Assembly (NCBI RefSeq): GCF_003315075.1
Contig: NZ_QNRJ01000001.1
Location: 415,158-479,157 of the forward strand
Reading direction: 5' to 3'
DNA: 64,000 nt
Source of the DNA: Rossellomorea aquimaris
GTDB taxonomy: Bacteria > Bacillota > Bacilli > Bacillales > Bacillaceae_B
Under the pieces are notes generated by a model. It made no database searches. It saw only the letters and a program-made list of their open reading frames with translations, and was not told where the DNA came from. Of the stretch, positions 27,077 through 34,901 are shown piece after piece (the stretch's first letter is position 1; the number at the start of each line of letters is the position of its first letter). Made by a program: the position numbers and the translations under genes.

Positions 27077-28192
27077 TTATACTCCTACTGGAATGGGTAA
27101 ATCCACATGACATACTAATTGGTCAATTTCGACTGCGATTTGATCCGCTTTGATGTCTGTAGGATTTTTCAGTTGACCTGAACGGTAATTGACCATTCCC
27201 AAACCAATTTCTTCATTTCGATTATCAAGGATTCGTACCACTGCACCTTTATTAAATCGGCCTTTTACAGTATAAATATCATCAATTGTTAAGCTTTCCT
27301 TTTGTTCAAGAATACGTTCTTTCGCATCTGAATCGATGGTGATTTCACCTTCGGGACCTGAGTTGAACGCAATCCATTGCTTTTTGGAATCAAGGTTTAC
27401 GGAATCTTCTGCCGTTTCAAAGTAGGTCCCTTTTGCTGTATGTTGGACAGCATCGTAAATAACATCTGAGTTTCCTGATTTACCTAGAAACGCAGGAATT
27501 CCAGAAGCCATTGTGATCTTGAATGCATCGATTTTCGATCTCATTCCGCCAGTTCCTACAGAACTTCCAGGCTCTCCTGCCATGTCTTCGATATCTTCAG
27601 TAATTTCCGTTACGCTTTCTAACAGTTCAGCATCTGGATTTTTACGTGGATCAGAATCATACAGTCCGTCAATATCAGATAGAATGATGAGTTGATCCGC
27701 ATCCACTAATGCCGCAACTTTGGCAGACAGGGTATCATTGTCTCCGAATTTCAGTCGATCAACCGTTACTGTATCATTTTCATTGACAATTGGAATGATC
27801 CCTCTTTCAAGCAGGACATTGATTGTATTTCTTGCATTGTTATATCGGTCTTCATCAGAAAAATCACTACGAGTGATCAGAATTTGAGAAGCCACGTATC
27901 CGTTGGAAATTAACAGATCAGAATACGCTTCAATCAATAGTCCTTGACCAATAGCTGCTGCTGCCTGCTTCTCCGGAAGAGAGCTTGGACGTGTCAAACA
28001 TCCTAATTTACGATAACCGGCAGCGACGGCACCTGATGAAACAAGCAATACTTCATGGCCATCATCCTTTAAACGGACGACTTCATCAACGAGACGTTCC
28101 AGTTTTCTACGACTCATTTCTCCATGCAGGCTTGTTAATGAACTACTTCCAATCTTGATTACGATACGTTTCTTCTGATTATTTTGGGACAT
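27077..28192 (-). CDS. proB: Glutamate 5-kinase with PUA domain
   Basis: A 371-residue enzyme that phosphorylates glutamate in the first step of proline synthesis. The kinase domain (about 1-260) has IVIKIGSSSL, LVSSGAVAAG, VNENDTV and GTGGMRSKI. A C-terminal PUA domain follows (about 285-360), as in bacterial ProB proteins subject to feedback control. AGGAG precedes the ATG. I saw no T-box in the upstream region, so proline-tRNA control as known for B. subtilis proBA is not evident here. Confidence 0.97.
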   Translation of the reverse strand: MSQNNQKKRIVIKIGSSSLTSLHGEMSRRKLERLVDEVVRLKDDGHEVLLVSSGAVAAGYRKLGCLTRPSSLPEKQAAAAIGQGLLIEAYSDLLISNGYVASQILITRSDFSDEDRYNNARNTINVLLERGIIPIVNENDTVTVDRLKFGDNDTLSAKVAALVDADQLIILSDIDGLYDSDPRKNPDAELLESVTEITEDIEDMAGEPGSSVGTGGMRSKIDAFKITMASGIPAFLGKSGNSDVIYDAVQHTAKGTYFETAEDSVNLDSKKQWIAFNSGPEGEITIDSDAKERILEQKESLTIDDIYTVKGRFNKGAVVRILDNRNEEIGLGMVNYRSGQLKNPTDIKADQIAVEIDQLVCHVDLPIPVGV

Positions 28193-28210
28193 TCAATCAC
28201 TCCTAGTAAA

Positions 28211-28254
28211 AAGGTCCGTCCCTCGCCCCTCTTTATGTGTGTGGGGACGGACTT
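28211..28254 (-). terminator. GTCCGTCCC hairpin between proC and proB
   Basis: Stem GTCCGTCCC/GGGACGGAC with a long loop, followed on the minus strand by CTTTTTAC. It would attenuate transcription from proC into proB. Confidence 0.65.
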
Positions 28255-28310
28255 GTATTTCTTGTATGGTTGGTATAAGTTATTTGGGGTGCTTACGATT
28301 CGATGTTTGT

Positions 28311-29156
28311 TTAGCTGGTTACTAATTGTTTGGACTGTAAGGATGAGCTTATTTCTTTCGATCGTTTTTCTGCTCCCTTGACAGCTTCTGAGATAGCCTT
28401 ACCTCCGCCGAACTCTGCTAATGCATCAAGTCCTGCAGCTGTAGTACCATTTGGGGATGTTACATTCTCTCTTAGTTGAGTTGGTGATTCTTCACGCTCA
28501 AGCATCATTTTGGCTGCACCGAAAATGGTCTGAGCTCCGATTTTACGTGCTAATTCCGGATCTAACCCGGCTTCGGCACCTGTCTTTTCAATGTGTTCCA
28601 TTAAATAGTAAAAGTATGCTGGGCCACTTCCGGCAATACCAGTGAAAATGTCCATCTGACTTTCTTCAATCACGAACACTTCACCAATGCTTGATAATAA
28701 CTCTTTTGCATTTTCCATGTCTTCTCTTGAAGTAAAGCGACCAGCACTAATGGCTGTAGCAGATTCTTTCAACATACTTGACGTATTTGGCATGACCCGG
28801 ATAACAGGCTGACCTGCAAGTAGTTGCTCTTCCATATGAGAAGTAGTGATTCCTGCCAGCACCGACATAATCACTGTATCGTTCCTTACTAAGTGATTAA
28901 TGGAATCTAATGCTTTATCAATATCCTTTGGTTTCATCGCGAGAATAAGAATGTCTATCTCATTAAAGGGTAGATCATCTTTTGTTAGAGCCGTTATATC
29001 ATATTTAGCTTTCATTTCCTGAAGTCTTCCTTGATTGCTTCGATTAGAAACAATAATTTGTTCTGATGGGATCTTTCCGCTTTGTACAGTACCTGAAATC
29101 ATTGCTTCCGCCATGTTTCCTGCACCTAGAAAAGCTATCGTTTTATGTTTTAACAA
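28311..29156 (-). CDS. proC: Pyrroline-5-carboxylate reductase
   Basis: A 281-residue NAD(P)H enzyme catalysing the last step of proline synthesis (called ProI, ProH or ProG in B. subtilis). It has the Rossmann motif AFLGAGNMAEAM at the N-terminus and the C-terminal signature GSGPAYFYYLMEH plus VTSPNGTTAAGLDAL. It starts at TTG with AGGAG 9 bases upstream. First gene of the proline set; the 400-bp region upstream holds no gene. Confidence 0.96.
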   Translation of the reverse strand: MLKHKTIAFLGAGNMAEAMISGTVQSGKIPSEQIIVSNRSNQGRLQEMKAKYDITALTKDDLPFNEIDILILAMKPKDIDKALDSINHLVRNDTVIMSVLAGITTSHMEEQLLAGQPVIRVMPNTSSMLKESATAISAGRFTSREDMENAKELLSSIGEVFVIEESQMDIFTGIAGSGPAYFYYLMEHIEKTGAEAGLDPELARKIGAQTIFGAAKMMLEREESPTQLRENVTSPNGTTAAGLDALAEFGGGKAISEAVKGAEKRSKEISSSLQSKQLVTS

Positions 29157-29563
29157 TCATATCCACTCCTGTTCCTATATTAATTGTCGGGTTTTTAATC
29201 GTACATTCATTTTTTAAGTTTAATAATAATTATGAAAGAATTTATTGTTATTGAATTTCCTGGTTAATGTGTCTAAAAACCTTTGTTGTCGTGTGTTTGT
29301 TCACAACGTTTATAATCGTAACATGCTGGTATATGATATCAAGGGCATTAAAGGAAGTAGTTAGGAATTAGCCGTAATACGAAGTGGAAGCGTTATCATT
29401 ACCATTTATGTTAATCAGATTCCTTCTAAAGGCTATATATTGGCTCAGAGAGCGTATAATCAGAATTTTTGCTTTTACTTAATTGCTTGAATGCGAGTCG
29501 ACTTTTCCTACACATACTGTCAGAGCAGTTCTTAGCGCCGTATTCATTCCTACTCCCAATCCA
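29157..29563. other. Gene-free region upstream of the proline genes
   Basis: About 400 bp of AT-rich sequence between proC and the LCP-gene terminator. It must contain the proC promoter on the minus strand. No coding frame, T-box specifier/antiterminator motif or other riboswitch consensus was recognised on either strand. Confidence 0.5.
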
Positions 29564-29607
29564 CAAAAAAAAGCCCGGTAAGCATTTTTCAGCTTACCGG
29601 GCTTTTT
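29564..29607 (-). terminator. Terminator of the LCP-family gene
   Basis: Perfect stem AAAGCCCGGTAAGC/GCTTACCGGGCTTT with A/T runs on both sides, directly after the stop at 29612. Confidence 0.93.
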
Positions 29608-29611
29608 TCAT

Positions 29612-30565
29612 TCATTCAGTTGTAGCTTCGTCTGAGCTCTTTCCATTAAGAAAGTCTTTCAGAGCTTGTATATTTTCTTCAAAATTAATATCCAGTACAG
29701 ACCCTACACCGCTATAGCTTCCAAAACCATACGATCCTTCAACTGGGATGGTGAGCTTATCCATATCGCTGCTGTTACTCAACAGGATATCTTTAGCGAT
29801 GGAAATTTGATCAAGCTTACTCATATTTGTCTGGATATAGGGTTGAATCGATCCCGCCATTTTAGGAAGCTTTGTTACTCCACCTATTGAGAGGACCTCA
29901 TCTTTAAGAGCGTTTATGACTTTTTGTTGTCTTTCAACCCTGCCAAAGTCCCCCTCTGCATCAGCACGGAACCTTGCATACCCCAATAATTCTTTCCCAT
30001 TTAAGGTTTGAACACCAGGCTGAAGGGAAACGCCAATGTTTTCCGACATCGCCTTTTCCACATCCATTTCAATGCCCTCCGGTGCCAGTACATCAACGGA
30101 TTGTTCAAATCCTTTGAAGTCGACGACCATGAAATATTGAATATCAATATCAAAGTTTTGTTTGATAGTCTTTCTAAGCAATTCTGGTCCACCTAAATAA
30201 AAAGCTGTATTCAGCTTGTAGTTTTGGTATCCCGGTATTTCTACATATATATCCCTCATAAAGGAAACAAGTTTGGTTTCATTTGTTTTAGGGTCGATCT
30301 GTGCGAGCATCATCGTGTCGGTTCTGGATTTCTCCTCGCCTCTGCTGTCGACTCCCAATAGCAATACGTTAACCTTACCGTTTTTATCTTTCACGCCATT
30401 AAATTTATAATCTTCTTGAAGCTTATCGTCTCCAGCCATTTTGTATCCACTATAAAATTGAAACGCTGCATAACCGAGTAAACTAAATATAAGTAATAAT
30501 AATATCAATATCACTTTTCTTCCGCGTTTTTTCTTTTTAGACTTGCGATCTAATCGTGAATCCAT
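29612..30565 (-). CDS. LytR-CpsA-Psr (LCP) family cell-wall ligase
   Basis: A 317-residue membrane protein. A lysine/arginine-rich cytoplasmic N-terminus is followed by one membrane helix (about 20-40) and an extracellular LCP domain with LLLGVDSRGEEKSRTDTMMLAQIDP, VSFMRDIYVEIP and GYARFRADAEGDFGRVERQQ. LCP enzymes transfer teichoic acid or other phosphodiester-linked polymers to peptidoglycan. ATG 30565 has AGGTG 5 bases upstream; an ATG at 30592 has no such site. Which LCP paralogue it is cannot be decided here. Confidence 0.92.
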   Translation of the reverse strand: MDSRLDRKSKKKKRGRKVILILLLLIFSLLGYAAFQFYSGYKMAGDDKLQEDYKFNGVKDKNGKVNVLLLGVDSRGEEKSRTDTMMLAQIDPKTNETKLVSFMRDIYVEIPGYQNYKLNTAFYLGGPELLRKTIKQNFDIDIQYFMVVDFKGFEQSVDVLAPEGIEMDVEKAMSENIGVSLQPGVQTLNGKELLGYARFRADAEGDFGRVERQQKVINALKDEVLSIGGVTKLPKMAGSIQPYIQTNMSKLDQISIAKDILLSNSSDMDKLTIPVEGSYGFGSYSGVGSVLDINFEENIQALKDFLNGKSSDEATTE

Positions 30566-30732
30566 TTCTACACCTACTTTTATGTCATTCATGAATTACT
30601 GATGATAGTATGAAATAGTACTCTATTCTAATGAAATTGACAATCGAAGAATCTTGGATAAACTAACACATTTCTCCATACCATTTGAAAGTTTATTTTA
30701 TCACAAATATCCATAAAAGTATTTATTTGTTC

Positions 30733-31452
30733 CTACCCCTGCAAATGAAGTGAATGGAAGTAACCGTTCGTAAGTTCTATTACTTCTGGTTCCTCGACTT
30801 TGTTGTAAGATATGATGAATGAAGTAGAAGGCCCACTGGATTTGTCCAAGTCTTGGGATGTGGTGACATCCTCTTTTCTTAAAGGCTTCCCTAATAAGAG
30901 AGAAAGTTCGTGAAAAACGCCTTTAGAGCCGACTGGCATTATATCGATGATAGCAGGGTGTTGAACACAGTTCATAAATAGAGCCAGTGGTGCAATGGAA
31001 GCATGTTGCTTCATCACTTCAATTCCTACCAGGGGGGTTCCGATAAGCGCATAAGCAAGGTTTGTACAAGAGGGATAGGGCCTCTTCTTGTTTCTTATGC
31101 CAATACACGTAACTCCAAGGGCCGATTGATTAAGACCGATATTCGATTCAGTACTCCCCGTAATGGGAGTACCTTCCTGTTTCATTTCACTTAAACCTTT
31201 CTTCACACCATTGCAATACTGATCCCATACAGCATCACTTGTAAAGTTCAGTAATTGAATAGCTTTGAGCCTTGCTCCCGCGGCCAAACATTCCATCGCT
31301 GCTACACGGAAACAGTAATAACCCACTGTCTCCGGATCCGCCAGGACCACATCTCCTTCTTTATTTCCAATCCCTCCGCTGCAATCAGAAGCCAGGATCA
31401 ACTCTTCTTCCTCTGAAATTGAAATGGATATAATATCCCGAAACTTGATCAT
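30733..31452 (-). CDS. cblS: Alpha-ribazole kinase CblS
   Basis: A 239-residue protein of the AIR synthase / PurM-like ATP-binding fold (EELILASDCSGGIGNKEGD, ECLAAGARLKAIQLLNF, GVTCIGI). In Listeria and Geobacillus CblS phosphorylates alpha-ribazole to alpha-ribazole-5'-phosphate for cobalamin nucleotide-loop assembly. It follows the putative transporter CblT with a 4-bp overlap, at the end of the cobalamin operon. This supports the assignment and replaces a missing CobT route: no cobT is seen in the cluster. Confidence 0.88.
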   Translation of the reverse strand: MIKFRDIISISISEEEELILASDCSGGIGNKEGDVVLADPETVGYYCFRVAAMECLAAGARLKAIQLLNFTSDAVWDQYCNGVKKGLSEMKQEGTPITGSTESNIGLNQSALGVTCIGIRNKKRPYPSCTNLAYALIGTPLVGIEVMKQHASIAPLALFMNCVQHPAIIDIMPVGSKGVFHELSLLLGKPLRKEDVTTSQDLDKSSGPSTSFIISYNKVEEPEVIELTNGYFHSLHLQG

Positions 31453-31934
31453 GCGATTTTCCCCTTTTTCAATCTTGAACGTAGAGGAGGATACAAGAAG
31501 TGGGCAATCGTTAAATTAATGAAACTGGCTATTAGTAAGGAAGGAAGAAGGGCATAGTAAAATGAAGAACTAAGGATAAATATAAATGGAATTCCCGCGA
31601 GTAGACCGTTTCCTATAAAAAAAAGGATGGCTGCAAGTACCCGTTTCCCATTCGAGAACACATATCCAAATATCCACACAAAGAAGGCCATTTCAGCAGC
31701 AATGAGCACATGAAATGGCCCAAGTGGGAAGCCTGCGTACAGGCTCGAAAGCAAGTGACCTCCGCCTGCAATGATTGCCCCCCATCTCCCATTGTAAAGG
31801 GAGGCAATCAATAATGCAGGCATACTATCCAATGCTACCGTACCTATTACGGCAGGTATCTTCACCATTCCGCCAATCGCAGAAAAAGCCATAAACAATG
31901 AAAGAAGCAAAAGAGTCTTAAGATTACTTTTCAT
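31449..31934 (-). CDS. cblT: Alpha-ribazole transporter CblT (ECF S-component type)
   Basis: A 161-residue integral membrane protein with about five to six helices, resembling substrate-binding S-components of ECF transporters (FMAFSAIGGMVKIPAVIGTVALDSMPALLIASLYNG, GGGHLLSSLYAGFPLGP). Its place directly before cblS identifies it as CblT, which imports alpha-ribazole. The start overlaps the end of the adenosyltransferase gene by 11 bp, indicating translational coupling. An alternative start at 31994 would overlap by 70 bp. Confidence 0.88.
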   Translation of the reverse strand: MKSNLKTLLLLSLFMAFSAIGGMVKIPAVIGTVALDSMPALLIASLYNGRWGAIIAGGGHLLSSLYAGFPLGPFHVLIAAEMAFFVWIFGYVFSNGKRVLAAILFFIGNGLLAGIPFIFILSSSFYYALLPSLLIASFINLTIAHFLYPPLRSRLKKGKIA

Positions 31935-32514
31935 TTTTTTTCTGAACTTTACTGGTTGAAAATACGTTTGCGCTTCGGATATATTCGACATCATTTACAT
32001 TACAACGATAATTGATCACACGGGCCAATGCGAAAAAGTAATCGGATAATCGATTGATATACTGCAGTGTCACAATGGGAAAGTCCTCGTCCGTTTTTGA
32101 AAGTGAAACCATGATTCTCTCTGCTCTTCTTGTAACCGTTCTGGCAATGTGAATACTTGACGATGCTTTCACGCCACCTGGTAAAATGAACTTCTCAAGT
32201 GGAGGCGCTTCCTTCGTAAACCGATCAATCTTCTCCTCCAACGCATGGACGGATTCGGGCTGAAGCTTGATTTTTCTATGCTTAGAAACGTTGGATAGGT
32301 CACCGCCACAATCAAATAGTTCATGCTGAATCGTCTCAAGATCCTGTAGGACATCCTGAAAACCCTCTACATCCAGTTCTGAAATGGCTTGCCCAACAAA
32401 AGAATTCACTTCATCCAATGTTCCATATGCTTCGACACGAATATCATCTTTATCTACTCTTCCACCGATCAAACTCGTTTGACCTTTATCACCAGCTCTT
32501 GTGTAAAGCTGCAT
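31924..32514 (-). CDS. PduO-type cob(I)alamin adenosyltransferase
   Basis: A 196-residue enzyme that transfers adenosyl from ATP to cob(I)alamin or cobinamide. Signatures are the N-terminal YTRAGDKGQTSLIGG, GTLDEVNSFVG, FILPGG and ARTVTRRAERIMVSL. ATG 32514 with AAGGAGAGG upstream; an apparent N-terminal extension has no ribosome site. Adenosylation precedes nucleotide-loop assembly by the CobU/CobS enzymes of the same operon. Confidence 0.95.
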   Translation of the reverse strand: MQLYTRAGDKGQTSLIGGRVDKDDIRVEAYGTLDEVNSFVGQAISELDVEGFQDVLQDLETIQHELFDCGGDLSNVSKHRKIKLQPESVHALEEKIDRFTKEAPPLEKFILPGGVKASSSIHIARTVTRRAERIMVSLSKTDEDFPIVTLQYINRLSDYFFALARVINYRCNVNDVEYIRSANVFSTSKVQKKNEK

Positions 32515-32528
32515 GTTTACCCTCTCCT

Positions 32529-32966
32529 TTATCCTTTTAATGATGTAGCAAGGCCGTACCAAACAACCCAAACTTCCTGAGACATTTCCGCCAGATCTTG
32601 ATAAATCCAACCTGTCATATCCCGCCACTCCCTGGACAGCTTATCCATTGGGACAATTCCTTTCCCGATTTCTGAACCTATCCAGATTACACTGCGATCA
32701 GAGTCTTCTTCTTCCCACTGCTTTAAGGATTGTATCAAAATGGTAAAAGACTTTCTGATTTCGGAATCATTATTTAAAATGGTTGATCGAATTCCATACT
32801 CAAATCCCTCCATTACGATGACAGAGTTTGAAAAGTTGATCTCATCCAATTGAATCCTTTTTCCATTAAATAATGGAATCCAGGTTGTATCCGTTTCTTT
32901 AAGATTAAAATGGATTTTCACCCATCTGCTTTTCCCATTAAAGGAACCTCCCGTAACGAAGTACAT
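32529..32966 (-). CDS. Short CobU-like protein
   Basis: A 145-residue CobU relative, shorter than usual (about 180-200). It keeps a P-loop-like start (VTGGSFNGKSRW) and the C-terminal block GSEIGKGIVPMDKLSREWRDMTG, which closely matches the canonical CobU motif with VGxGIVP. It lacks the HRxxR segment carrying the guanylylated His. The full-length CobU at 34283-34864 has the His but a degenerate version of this block. The start is GGAGG-supported and overlaps the upstream cobC-like gene by 49 bp. Confidence 0.8.
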   Translation of the reverse strand: MYFVTGGSFNGKSRWVKIHFNLKETDTTWIPLFNGKRIQLDEINFSNSVIVMEGFEYGIRSTILNNDSEIRKSFTILIQSLKQWEEEDSDRSVIWIGSEIGKGIVPMDKLSREWRDMTGWIYQDLAEMSQEVWVVWYGLATSLKG

Positions 32967-33547
32967 GTTTGATTCCTCCAATCATTTTCTGTCTTCCATA
33001 CCAATTCATACCCTTCCCCATGGTTGACCTCCCATTCCCAAAACGTTCTGTGAACATTTTTGGGAGATAACGATGTTAATAGATGTCGAATGACTCCACC
33101 ATGAGTAATAACGGCGTACCGCTTCCCGTTGTGCTCTTCTATCTGTTTGATAATCTGTGCCCAGGCTAGCTCGACTCGATTTCCAAATTGATTCATCCCT
33201 TCCCCATTAGGTGGAGAAATGGATGGGTCCAATATCCATTCTTGATATACATCATCTTCTTTTAAGCTTTCATAGGTTAAACCTTCCCAGCTTCCAAAGT
33301 GTAGCTCTCTTAAAAGGGATGAAGAGATCAATGGAGCATGAGGAAACAGAAAATGAGCGGTTTCTATACAGCGGTTAAGATCACTCGAAAAGCACCGTTC
33401 ATACTCTTCAAAAAGAGTATTTCGCCTTTTAAGTAATTCGATTCCTTTTCGAGATAAACTGGAATTGGTCCAGCCGAGGTATTTCCCCTGCTCATTTTCA
33501 TCAGTTAAACCATGGCGAATACATGCAATAACCATATAGTCATCCAT
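32918..33547 (-). CDS. cobC: Histidine phosphatase, CobC-like
   Basis: A 209-residue phosphoglycerate-mutase-fold phosphatase with IACIRHGLTDENEQGKYLG (catalytic RHG), a central SDLNRCIETA and VITHGGVIRHLL (second His). In a cobalamin operon this is the presumed alpha-ribazole-5'-phosphate / adenosylcobalamin-5'-phosphate phosphatase. It starts at ATG 33547, 8 bases from GGAG, and overlaps cobS by 43 bp upstream. Confidence 0.9.
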   Translation of the reverse strand: MDDYMVIACIRHGLTDENEQGKYLGWTNSSLSRKGIELLKRRNTLFEEYERCFSSDLNRCIETAHFLFPHAPLISSSLLRELHFGSWEGLTYESLKEDDVYQEWILDPSISPPNGEGMNQFGNRVELAWAQIIKQIEEHNGKRYAVITHGGVIRHLLTSLSPKNVHRTFWEWEVNHGEGYELVWKTENDWRNQTCTSLREVPLMGKADG

Positions 33548-34296
33548 AAACACAACTCCACTCCCTCTACACTGGCCCCGATTGTATCACCGGACATACC
33601 GCCAAACCATTTGATGGATCTAGAATAAACAAACCAGAATACAGCTAACGCCACCAGGGTGAATAAAGCATAAAAATAAAACCAATTTAAATAGAAGCTG
33701 CCGACTCCACCCAGCAATAAACCAGAAACAATCCATATAAGATCATAACCCGTCATATTCTTACGGAAACCATATCCCATTCCAGACGTCTGGGCTGCAG
33801 GGATAAGAATCAGACTCGCCCCCATCATCATTCGACTTAAAAAGGGAATGGACACAAGGATCATAACAATAAAAAAAGGGGAATGGGTTTGCAGTATGGT
33901 TTCATAAATAAATAAAAACTTTGAAGAAAGCAATACCACCAGTGACAAAACGCCAAAGGCACCTACCCTCGGGTCTTTCATGATGTCTAATCGTTTCTTT
34001 TTATCTCTATAGGAAAAAAAGGCATCACTTGCATCCATATAGCCATCTAAATGGATACCACCCGTTAATACGATTGGCATTACCCAAATAAAGAATGCTA
34101 TTCCTAAAGGGCTTATGTGGGTAAGAGAATTCAGAAAAACATATCCTCCTAAAAGAAACACACCTACAAATAAACCTAGCAGAGGAAATGTGCGGACCAT
34201 CCACTTCATTTCCCTTTTGCCGATTGAAAATTCTTTACGGATCGGCAGAATCGTAAAAAACTGCAGGTTAAGGAGAAAGCTCTTAAATAGGATCAT
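33505..34296 (-). CDS. cobS: Adenosylcobinamide-GDP ribazoletransferase CobS
   Basis: A 263-residue integral membrane enzyme that joins adenosylcobinamide-GDP with alpha-ribazole (phosphate). Family motifs are FFTILPIRKE at the N-terminus, HLDGYMDASDAFFSYRDKKKRLDIMKDPRVGAFG (metal site) and the late GGMSGDTIGA. About seven helices. ATG 34296; start overlaps the end of cobU by 14 bp. Confidence 0.96.
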   Translation of the reverse strand: MILFKSFLLNLQFFTILPIRKEFSIGKREMKWMVRTFPLLGLFVGVFLLGGYVFLNSLTHISPLGIAFFIWVMPIVLTGGIHLDGYMDASDAFFSYRDKKKRLDIMKDPRVGAFGVLSLVVLLSSKFLFIYETILQTHSPFFIVMILVSIPFLSRMMMGASLILIPAAQTSGMGYGFRKNMTGYDLIWIVSGLLLGGVGSFYLNWFYFYALFTLVALAVFWFVYSRSIKWFGGMSGDTIGASVEGVELCLWMTIWLLHVFAMV

Positions 34297-34864
34297 GAGT
34301 AAACCGTCCTTCCTCATTCGGACCCCTCTTTTTCACAACCGGGATTCCCGCCGTCATTTCAATCGCCACACATGCTTTTTTCACCATTCTTATATGCAAT
34401 GCACCAAGCCGTTTCTGGAAAGTAAGGATATCGGTTGAATCAATTGGAAGGTCAGAAACCAATTCATTACTAACCAGGAGCAGTACATCAACTTTATTTA
34501 GCAACCGTATGATAGACTGATAGATTTTCTCTTCTATATCCTGGTCTTTCTCCTCTCTATTACCATACATCTCATTTGTTAAAAGAGTCGTGAGGCAATC
34601 TAACAGAACAACGGAGTGTTGAGGAATGTGGTTGATGATCCTTTCAATCGAATTGGGACACTCAACCGTCGTCCATTCCACCTTAGAAGATTGCCGGTCC
34701 TGCCGGTGTTTCGAGATTCTTTGCTCCATCTCCCTGTCAGTGTTCACTCCACAAGCAAGATAGACCAATGGAACGTTTGACTTTTTCTTCTCTATTGCCC
34801 ATTTTTCAGCAAAAGAGCTTTTGCCGCTTCTAACCCCTCCGGTTATAAAATACAGGATTCCCAA
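34283..34864 (-). CDS. cobU: Adenosylcobinamide kinase / guanylyltransferase CobU (atypical C-terminus)
   Basis: A 193-residue CobU. Visible are the P-loop FITGGVRSGKSSFAEKW, ISKHRQDR with the His (about 53) expected to carry GMP, and VVLLDCLTTLLTNEMY. The motif normally reading SNEVGxGIVP is replaced by SNELVSDLPIDSTD, so one activity may be impaired. The short CobU at 32529-32966 carries the intact version. Start is a TTG with AGAGGGGGGA upstream. It lies between the btuD-cbiZ gene and cobS. Confidence 0.92.
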   Translation of the reverse strand: MGILYFITGGVRSGKSSFAEKWAIEKKKSNVPLVYLACGVNTDREMEQRISKHRQDRQSSKVEWTTVECPNSIERIINHIPQHSVVLLDCLTTLLTNEMYGNREEKDQDIEEKIYQSIIRLLNKVDVLLLVSNELVSDLPIDSTDILTFQKRLGALHIRMVKKACVAIEMTAGIPVVKKRGPNEEGRFTHDPI

Positions 34865-34901
34865 GTCGATTCCCCCTCTTCTCAATCACCCTGTCATTGA
34901 T

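Noticed and set aside
29157-29563. Search for a proline T-box leader upstream of the pro genes.
   Set aside because: No T-box consensus (AGGGTGGNACCGCG) on the minus strand.
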